Assembly: GCF_000015865.1 (NCBI RefSeq)
Contig: NC_009012.1
Location: 2,969,081-3,033,080 of the forward strand
Length of the DNA: 64,000 nt
Direction of reading: 5' to 3'
Source of the DNA: Acetivibrio thermocellus ATCC 27405
Lineage (GTDB): Bacteria > Bacillota > Clostridia > Acetivibrionales > Acetivibrionaceae
Below the pieces are notes generated by a model. That model had not been told where the DNA came from. It saw only the letters and a list, made by a program, of their open reading frames with translations, and did not search any database. Below are positions 57,835 through 64,000 of this stretch, in pieces. Numbering within the stretch: position 1 is the stretch's first letter; each line of letters begins with the position of its first letter. Position numbers and translations under genes: made by a program.

Positions 57835-59334
57835 TTACTTTTTTATATAAATTAAATATTCGTTTATATATAAATGTCCTAAGCTGTTGGGAGAAATTCC
57901 AACTGAACTTGCTGTATTGTTCACAAATGTATTAATACTATTGTCAACATTATAGGTGATGCCGGATAATTTAACATCTGATATGTTTTTTTGATTTAGA
58001 AATGCAATTACATCGTCTATAGACAAGTGTATCAACAATTCTTCAAAGAAATTTTGTTTATGTCCATATAGTGATAATAAAGTTCTTATTTCAAGTGTAT
58101 TTTTTAACTTTATCACAGCTTGTCCGCTTGGTTGGAGCAAATCTATGATATTTTCCAACAACTTAAACGGTTCTTTATAAGAATTGAGTGCTTCGCCCAA
58201 AATGATATAGTCAAAACTATCTTTAACATAATATTCATTTAAGAACTCTATTCTGTCGCAATTAACATTTCCTTCACATGTATGAAGCAAATCATTATAA
58301 TACTTTGCTTTTGTTGTAAATGCATATAATTTAATATTATCAGCGCCGTTAAATCTCAACTTATTTTTAATTTCTAAAATAGGAATTCCACACTTTGTGT
58401 CTATTCCCAATACGTTGTTTTCACCGTTGGAATTTTCATATGAAGCCATATTTATTAATGGGGTTTCAAAATTGAGTAAGTCTTCCCAGGAATCAATCCC
58501 ATAGTATTTGTCTTTGAAATTTTTTCTGCCATTTCTTAAAGATTGTTTGGTTGTTTCAGGATCCTTATCTTCCATGTTAAAAACAGCATGGTCATGATGA
58601 ATAAAGGTATCTCCGCATAAAACGAGTTTATATCCGGCTCGGGTTACCCTAAAAGCAAAATCGTCATCGGAAAATTCGTGAAAAAATCCCGGGTCATATT
58701 TACCGATTTGGTCCAATGCATCTTTTCTGTAACATGCAAGTACACCTACAATCCTTTTTCTTTCCATCCACTTTCTAGGATCAGACTTGTTGAATTGCGA
58801 TGCTACAATTTCCATTTCTTCCAGACTGCTAAACTTAAGACCTGGGTCCTGATTGTTGCTCATGTTTGATGACATGGGTGAAACATAAGCTATTCTGTCA
58901 TCCGATTCAATACACTTTAGCAAATTATCAAGCCAATTTTCTGTAACATAAGCATCGTTTGTCATGGCAACATAGTATTTGCACTTCGCCATATCTATTA
59001 TTAGATTTGCAGCAAAAAAGGCACCTAAATTTTTTGTAATTCTAACTATTTTTTTCTTGGGGTAGTCAATAGATTTAAAAAATTCAAAAGTTCCGTCGGT
59101 TGAACCATTATCGCATAGGATTAATTCGAAATCTATGTGACTGGTATATTTGAATAAATACTCAATACATTTCTTCGTTTTTTCCAATCTGTTATATGCT
59201 ATTATAGATATGGCTATCTGATTGTTAAAGACTTTATAACTATCCGCAAAATTTCTTCTGGTTTCATACAAGGTATTGCCCGGTTTTGGTGCTTCTATCA
59301 TGCTTGTGTCAACAATTATTATATTATCTTCCAT
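57835..59334 (-). CDS. GT2-family glycosyltransferase with C-terminal methyltransferase-like part
   Basis: The 499 residues have a GT-A domain (about 30-270): AISIIAYNRLEKTKKCIEYLF, ILCDNGSTDGTFEF, NLGAFFAAN and the AMTNDAYV metal site, with a DDDFAFRVTRAG acceptor loop. The rest (about 300-499) contains YIILGEALNSYKEPFKLLENIIDLLQPSG, which resembles the motif IV region of class I methyltransferases, but no clear SAM site is seen. ATG 59334 is behind GGAGG; a TTG at 59397 overlaps the preceding gene without a ribosome site. Confidence 0.87.
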   Translation of the reverse strand: MEDNIIIVDTSMIEAPKPGNTLYETRRNFADSYKVFNNQIAISIIAYNRLEKTKKCIEYLFKYTSHIDFELILCDNGSTDGTFEFFKSIDYPKKKIVRITKNLGAFFAANLIIDMAKCKYYVAMTNDAYVTENWLDNLLKCIESDDRIAYVSPMSSNMSNNQDPGLKFSSLEEMEIVASQFNKSDPRKWMERKRIVGVLACYRKDALDQIGKYDPGFFHEFSDDDFAFRVTRAGYKLVLCGDTFIHHDHAVFNMEDKDPETTKQSLRNGRKNFKDKYYGIDSWEDLLNFETPLINMASYENSNGENNVLGIDTKCGIPILEIKNKLRFNGADNIKLYAFTTKAKYYNDLLHTCEGNVNCDRIEFLNEYYVKDSFDYIILGEALNSYKEPFKLLENIIDLLQPSGQAVIKLKNTLEIRTLLSLYGHKQNFFEELLIHLSIDDVIAFLNQKNISDVKLSGITYNVDNSINTFVNNTASSVGISPNSLGHLYINEYLIYIKK

Positions 59335-59380
59335 ATAACTTAATTCCTCCTGTCTAAAAGTGTATCCTGACAGACAAATT

Positions 59381-60298
59381 TTAGCTGTTTTGTTCAATCC
59401 ATTTTATTGTCTTTTTTATTCCCTCCATAAAATCAACTTCACATTTAAAATCAGTATCTTCATATAAAGCATTTGTATCGAATTCCGTGTAATCGAGACT
59501 TGCTCCGTAAAAAGGAATTTCTCCGAATCCCAATTCTATGTTTTTATCAATGCAGTTTTTTATATCAATCAGATAATCTTTCAATTTTCTTTGAGTTCTG
59601 TTTCCTATATAGTAATTTCCATAGGCTCTGCCTTTCTCCGCAATTGCAATAAATGCCTTTGCCACATCGGTAATGTATATAAAATCATATAACTGCTCTC
59701 CGGAAGTAAAGCTTGTTTTTTCATTTTTCAGGAGTTTTCTGATGGTGGAGTTGATTAATCTGGGAGATATTTCACCTTCACCATAGGCATTTGATATAGT
59801 ACCGGTGACGAAATCAATTCCCAAATCTACTGCCAATGATTTGGCCATATAGTGCGCGGTAAGCTTTGCAGTTCTGTATATATAGTTTTTTACCGGGATG
59901 GAGCCATTGATGGGAATGTACTTTATGCTTTCATATTCCATTAAACTGCCTGCATATATAAACCTTTTGCAACCCAGCTCTTTAGCTGTTTTAACTGCTT
60001 CGCATGTATATACTACGTTTTGGAGCTGCTTGTGATAGTCTTCTCTGTCAGGTCCTGAAGTGCCTTCCCATGCGAGGTGAAAGAAATAACTGTAGTCGGT
60101 TTTCGGTAGGAAGTTTTTAAGATTGCTTATATCTCTCAGATCGCAAACAACAACAGATACATTGCTTAAATCATCAAATTCGGATACTTTATTTTTGTTG
60201 CGTATAATGGCGAGAACTTCATATCCTTTTGCAGAAAGTTCCTTCACCAATGATTTTCCAACAAACCCGGATGCACCTGTAATGATTGTTTTTGTCAT
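59381..60298 (-). CDS. NAD(P)-dependent sugar epimerase/reductase (extended SDR)
   Basis: The 305 residues have TGASGFVGKSLVKEL for nucleotide binding and the YxxxK pair in YRTAK, with a preceding AGSLMEYE serine. The C-terminal part binds the sugar nucleotide. The pattern resembles RfbJ/AscF-type 4-keto reductases of CDP-3,6-dideoxyhexose pathways, which would fit the divergent rfbH. Sequence alone cannot separate reductase from epimerase. GAGG precedes ATG 60298. It is the first gene of the leftward glycan operon. Confidence 0.85.
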   Translation of the reverse strand: MTKTIITGASGFVGKSLVKELSAKGYEVLAIIRNKNKVSEFDDLSNVSVVVCDLRDISNLKNFLPKTDYSYFFHLAWEGTSGPDREDYHKQLQNVVYTCEAVKTAKELGCKRFIYAGSLMEYESIKYIPINGSIPVKNYIYRTAKLTAHYMAKSLAVDLGIDFVTGTISNAYGEGEISPRLINSTIRKLLKNEKTSFTSGEQLYDFIYITDVAKAFIAIAEKGRAYGNYYIGNRTQRKLKDYLIDIKNCIDKNIELGFGEIPFYGASLDYTEFDTNALYEDTDFKCEVDFMEGIKKTIKWIEQNS

Positions 60299-60664
60299 AA
60301 TTAAACCTCATTAAATGATATTTTAATGAAACAAACAGCAGCTGGATTTATTTACAATTGTTCAGATTGTGCTATGATTACTTACAATATCGGTTACACA
60401 TATTTAAAACTTAATATTCTTTTTGAAAAAACATTTTGGTGCATATGGAAATCTCAGGCTCCTTGTAAAATGTTTATATCCTGGATAGAAAATTGAGATT
60501 AACTGTATTGATATTTGGATATAGTTATATTAAACTTAAAGAATAGTAAATCTAAAGTTCTGTTTAAAACCTGATTTTTTGATGTCTTATGTAAATGCTG
60601 TTCTATGATAACCGGACCGCTGAATTTCAAGCTCAAATAAAATTTTAAAAGGAGCTATGTAAAT
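60299..60664. other. Divergent promoter region of the glycan locus, 366 bp
   Basis: AT-rich DNA between the leftward operon and rfbH. No long palindrome or confident promoter pair was identified, and no gene is supported. AAGGAG at 60649-60654 serves rfbH. Confidence 0.5.
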
Positions 60665-62038
60665 ATGAATCCAGATATAAATGCAAAAGAAAAGGAACTT
60701 CTTCGGGAGATACACCAGGCAGTTGTTAAATATTACAATTTCAAGCACAAAAAAGAAGATAAGCCTTACAATCCTGGTGATCGGATACCTTATGGAGGCA
60801 GAGTTTTTGACGAGAATGACATTATAAATCTTGTAGATTCTGCATTGGAATTTTGGCTTACCACCGGGAAATACAGTGAACAATTTGAGAAAGATTTTGC
60901 TGAATTCTTGGGTGTAAAAACTTGCTCTCTTACAAATTCAGGTTCATCAGCCAATTTGCTGGCCTTTATGGCATTAACTTCACCCAAATTAGGGGACAGG
61001 AGAATAAAGAGAGGCGATGAAGTAATTACCGTAGCGGCCGGATTTCCTACGACAGTTGCTCCAATTATTCAATATGGAGCCGTACCTGTTTTTGTTGACG
61101 TGGAAATTCCCACCTACAATATTGATTGTTCGCGCCTTGAAGAGGCTCTGTCCGATAAAACAAAGGCTGTAATGGTGGCGCATACTCTCGGTAATCCTTT
61201 TGATTTGGAAACGGTTAAAAATTTCTGCGATAAGAATAATTTGTGGCTTATTGAAGACAATTGTGACGCATTAGGTTCCAAATACTTTTATAATAATGAA
61301 TGGAGATATACAGGGACAATTGGAGACATTGGGACTTCAAGCTTTTATCCGCCCCATCACATGACTATGGGGGAGGGAGGAGCAGTATATACAAATAATA
61401 CTATGTTGAAAAGATTGATAGAATCCTTTAGAGACTGGGGGAGAGATTGCTGGTGTGCTTCCGGTAAGGATGATACCTGCAAGAACAGATTCAGCCAACA
61501 GTTCGGCGAGCTTCCTTACGGTTATGACCACAAATATGTTTATTCGCATTTCGGCTATAATTTAAAAGTTACCGATATGCAGGCGGCAATAGGATGTTCC
61601 CAGCTGAAAAAATTGCCTCAGTTTATTGAAATACGGAAAAGAAACTGGAATTTGCTGAAAGACGGGCTTAAAGATCTTCAGGACGTATTTGTGCTTCCTG
61701 AACCTACTAAAAATTCAGCTCCCAGTTGGTTTGGATTTATACTGACTGTTAAAGAAAATGCCGGCTTTACAAGGGATGAAATAGTAAGTTATCTCGAATC
61801 GAAGAATATCCAAACCAGAATGCTTTTTGCAGGTAATATTTTAAAACATCCGTGCTTTGATGAAATGAGAGCATCGGGTGAGGGCTTTAGAGTTGCAGGC
61901 AATTTGAGCAATACCGACAAAATAATGAACAACACGTTTTGGGTTGGTGTATATCCGGGAATAACTGAAGATATGTGTGGTTACATGGTGGAGCAAATTA
62001 AAAGTTTTGTAAATAGTAAGTCACGCCGGAAGTTGTAA
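60665..62038 (+). CDS. rfbH: CDP-4-dehydro-6-deoxyglucose 3-dehydrase (E1)
   Basis: The 457 residues are in the DegT/DnrJ/EryC1 fold but have His in place of the PLP lysine (FYPPHHMTMGEGG). The cysteines RDCWCASGKDDTC give a [2Fe-2S] site. Both marks are specific to E1/RfbH, a PMP- and iron-sulfur-dependent enzyme that removes the C3 hydroxyl of CDP-4-keto-6-deoxyglucose. It needs an E3-type reductase, which is not in the window. The gene is divergent from the reductase and 132 bases before the RmlC-like gene. Confidence 0.94.
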   Translation: MNPDINAKEKELLREIHQAVVKYYNFKHKKEDKPYNPGDRIPYGGRVFDENDIINLVDSALEFWLTTGKYSEQFEKDFAEFLGVKTCSLTNSGSSANLLAFMALTSPKLGDRRIKRGDEVITVAAGFPTTVAPIIQYGAVPVFVDVEIPTYNIDCSRLEEALSDKTKAVMVAHTLGNPFDLETVKNFCDKNNLWLIEDNCDALGSKYFYNNEWRYTGTIGDIGTSSFYPPHHMTMGEGGAVYTNNTMLKRLIESFRDWGRDCWCASGKDDTCKNRFSQQFGELPYGYDHKYVYSHFGYNLKVTDMQAAIGCSQLKKLPQFIEIRKRNWNLLKDGLKDLQDVFVLPEPTKNSAPSWFGFILTVKENAGFTRDEIVSYLESKNIQTRMLFAGNILKHPCFDEMRASGEGFRVAGNLSNTDKIMNNTFWVGVYPGITEDMCGYMVEQIKSFVNSKSRRKL

Positions 62039-62170
62039 TCGAATTAGTATGATTTACCATAACCATCAGCCGTATTTTCCTGAATAGTGCCTGATAAAAT
62101 TTAGGTCAAGAGCTTTTTATCATAAAAAAACAGACTTTATTACAAGAATAGATTCCGGAGGAAATTAATA

Positions 62171-62719
62171 ATGATGTTGGATATAAAAGAATCAAAAATT
62201 ATCGGGTGTTATGAGCTTATCCCCAGAATTTTCAGTGACAACAGAGGAAGGTTTGTAAAGACGTTTCACGAGGAGGTTTTTGCTCAGGCAGGATTGGAAA
62301 CTAATTTTGCTGAAGAATATTATTCTGTGTCACATAAAGGAGTGTTAAGGGGATTACATTTTCAGAAACCTCCCAGAGAGCATACAAAAGTAGTGTATTG
62401 TGTGCACGGCGAAGTTATGGATGTAGTTGTTGATTTGAGGGTTGGTTCCCCAACTTATGGGAAATATGACATATTTGACTTAAACTCAGATAAGGCAAAT
62501 ATGATTTACATTCCAAAAGGACTGGCTCATGGTTTTTATGTAAAAAGTAATCAGGCGATTCTTATCTACAAGGTCACTACAGTTTATTCACCCGAAAATG
62601 ACACTGGTATCCGTTGGGATTCAGTAGGTATTCCGTGGCCAAATGATAATCCCATTATGTCAGAAAGAGATAGAATGCTGCCTGTATTTGAAGAAATGCA
62701 AAACATATTTACCTATTAA
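62171..62719 (+). CDS. rfbC: RmlC-like sugar-nucleotide 3,5- or 5-epimerase
   Basis: The 182-residue cupin has the RmlC motifs RIFSDNRGRFVKTF, LRGLHFQ with the catalytic His, VVDLRVGSPTYGKY, YIPKGLAHGFYV and YSPENDTGIRWD. RmlC converts dTDP-4-keto-6-deoxyglucose to the L-lyxo form for rhamnose. A close relative in the CDP-ascarylose pathway (AscE) epimerises only C5. Flanking rfbH and rfbG, and with no rmlA, rmlB or rmlD here, the ascarylose-type role is at least as likely. GGAGG precedes the ATG. Confidence 0.9.
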   Translation: MMLDIKESKIIGCYELIPRIFSDNRGRFVKTFHEEVFAQAGLETNFAEEYYSVSHKGVLRGLHFQKPPREHTKVVYCVHGEVMDVVVDLRVGSPTYGKYDIFDLNSDKANMIYIPKGLAHGFYVKSNQAILIYKVTTVYSPENDTGIRWDSVGIPWPNDNPIMSERDRMLPVFEEMQNIFTY

Positions 62720-62746
62720 GATAATGAGACGGGATTTGTTTTTTAT

Positions 62747-63886
62747 TTACATTGCACAAATTTGATTTTCATGGAGAGAATTGTTTTTTGCGGATTTTTT
62801 TGCAGAGATGGATAATGGGCTGTTGTTTTTAAAAGCTGATACTCCGCTGAAAAAATCCTCTATATGTGAACAAGCATATTTGTCAAAATTCTTTTCATAA
62901 ATCAGTTTATACAATTCTACGGTCTTATGCATGGCATGATCTATATCATATTGAGGATTCCAATTTAATAACTTGTTGGACTTACTACTGTCCAGCATCA
63001 ATATCTGACTTTCATATACTGAATCATCCGGTTTTGTATAATAGTCCAACCCGTCACCCCAGACATGACAGAATTTATCCACGATTTCTATTGTGGTTTT
63101 GCAATCATCTTCTTTAGGTCCGAAATTGTATGCTCCCGCCAGACTTCTGTCGCAGTATTGCTTCATTCCAATAAGCAGATACCCGTACAAGCAATCCATT
63201 ACATACTGATACGGCCTTATTGAATAGGGATTTCTGATCTCTATTTTGTTCCTGCTGAATGCTGCTCTTACACAATCCGGAATAATTCTGTTTTTTGAAA
63301 AATCTCCCGCGCCAATGACATTTCCTGCTCTGGCAGTGGAAACAGCCGGAGAATCATCAGTATCAAAGAAAGATTTTTTATAGCTGTAGGTTACCAATTC
63401 CGAACATGACTTGGAATTTGAATAGGGTTCTTGTCCACACAAATAGTCTGTTTCAGTGTATCCTTTGTTAACATTTATATTTTTATATACTTTATCGGTT
63501 GTTACATTAACCACGGACCTGACTGAACTGCAGTGTCTTACTGCTTCGAGCAGATTGACTGTTCCCATGACATTGGTTTCATAGGTATATAAAGGATTTT
63601 TATACGATTCCCTCACAATAGGCTGCGCAGCCAAATGAAAAACAATCTCAGGTTTGAATGTATCGAATACTTTTTTTAATTTGTCATAGTTTCTAATGTC
63701 GCCAATATATGAGTTCATGTTTTTGTGCAGCTTCAGATTTAAATATAAATCCGAGCTTTCTTTTGATTCCAGTGCATATCCGCAAACCTCGGCACCAAAT
63801 TGCAGCAATATCTCGGATAACCATGAACCTTTAAAACCGGTATGACCTGTTATAAGCACTCTTTTGTTTTTATAAAAATTTTTCAT
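62747..63886 (-). CDS. rfbG: CDP-glucose 4,6-dehydratase
   Basis: The 379-residue extended SDR has VLITGHTGFKGSWLSEILLQFGAEV, FHLAAQPIVRESY, VNVTTDKVYKN and YSNSKSCSEL for catalysis, and the RAGNVIGAGDFSKNRIIPDCVRA stretch, all typical of RfbG. It makes CDP-4-keto-6-deoxyglucose, the substrate of rfbH. ATG 63886 follows AGAGG by 10 bases; upstream ATGs at 63895 and 63904 have poor spacing. The cytidylyltransferase gene lies immediately upstream. Confidence 0.94.
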   Translation of the reverse strand: MKNFYKNKRVLITGHTGFKGSWLSEILLQFGAEVCGYALESKESSDLYLNLKLHKNMNSYIGDIRNYDKLKKVFDTFKPEIVFHLAAQPIVRESYKNPLYTYETNVMGTVNLLEAVRHCSSVRSVVNVTTDKVYKNINVNKGYTETDYLCGQEPYSNSKSCSELVTYSYKKSFFDTDDSPAVSTARAGNVIGAGDFSKNRIIPDCVRAAFSRNKIEIRNPYSIRPYQYVMDCLYGYLLIGMKQYCDRSLAGAYNFGPKEDDCKTTIEIVDKFCHVWGDGLDYYTKPDDSVYESQILMLDSSKSNKLLNWNPQYDIDHAMHKTVELYKLIYEKNFDKYACSHIEDFFSGVSAFKNNSPLSISAKKSAKNNSLHENQICAM

Positions 63887-63961
63887 AATTACCATACCTC
63901 TCATGTGTTATCGTTTTCATACATTGTTATATCTGCGGAAATTATTTGATAAATATGTGGC

Positions 63962-64000
63962 TTACCATACTTTCCACGGTGCTGAATTTGAGCTCCATAA
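63962..64000 (-). CDS. rfbF: Glucose-1-phosphate cytidylyltransferase, C-terminal end only
   Basis: The last 12 codons read LWSSNSAPWKVW and end in TAA (63964-63962). This matches the conserved APWKVW tail of RfbF, which makes CDP-glucose. The gene runs off the window edge. Its position 75 bases upstream of rfbG matches the usual rfbF-rfbG order. Confidence 0.75.
   Translation of the reverse strand, partial: LWSSNSAPWKVW

Noticed and set aside
57832-59397. Extended starts for paralogue D (57832) and the GT2 gene (59397)
   Set aside because: Both lack ribosome sites. Internal ATGs at 57778 and 59334 have good sites, and 57778 agrees with paralogue A.

Overview
The window looks like a chromosomal segment of a low-GC, endospore-forming, cellulosome-producing clostridium, most likely Acetivibrio (Clostridium) thermocellus or a very close relative. 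The pointers are a GH51 arabinofuranosidase of 503 residues with its catalytic pair at E173 and E292, a dockerin type I module, a SigI/RsgI pair, a surface protein with a CBM3-like module and three SLH domains, the sporulation protease YabG, and AT-rich DNA with strong Shine-Dalgarno sites. No insertion sequence, phage or CRISPR array was seen.

Left part (1-15 kb): a tRNA-Ser(CGA), a cupin protein, a membrane-anchored 3D-domain protein, a LacI regulator, the CBM3/LamG/SLH surface protein, yabG, a topB interrupted by an in-frame amber codon, a DUF368 (PopT-type) lipid-carrier transporter, an MscS channel, DUF951, an HtrA protease with a hairpin over its ribosome-binding site, a small unknown protein and a GuaD-type deaminase.

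Metabolic core (15-42 kb): a T-box leader precedes ilvB-ilvN-ilvC-cimA, which makes branched-chain amino acids by the citramalate route. Then come sigI-rsgI, a DUF2721 protein and an Rrf2 regulator of CymR type. A compact operon hemA-sirC-hemC-cobA/hemD-hemB-hemL follows. Next is a sulfate assimilation block: ABC importer, APS reductase, CysD, and CysN fused to a dead APS-kinase domain. It runs into a ThiS-like carrier, a ThiF/MoeB-like E1, a JAMM protease, a small siroheme sulfite reductase and a TusA-like protein. The porphyrin operon can supply siroheme, and the sulfur block appears to deliver sulfur through a protein thiocarboxylate. I see this as one of the two most interesting systems here.

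Decaying stretch (42-50 kb): an ECF sigma factor with a GerMN-fused anti-sigma factor, an intact sensor kinase whose LytTR partner is a pseudogene, a broken small membrane protein, the intact GH51 enzyme, and a dockerin gene with two in-frame ambers.

Right part (50-64 kb): a surface-glycan locus with four paralogous radical SAM/SPASM proteins among GT32, GT4 and GT2 glycosyltransferases and an FkbM methyltransferase. It is followed by a CDP-3,6-dideoxyhexose set (NAD-dependent reductase, RfbH/E1, RmlC-like epimerase, CDP-glucose 4,6-dehydratase, and the last codons of a glucose-1-phosphate cytidylyltransferase at the window edge). The radical SAM quartet with this sugar pathway is the other candidate for an undescribed system.
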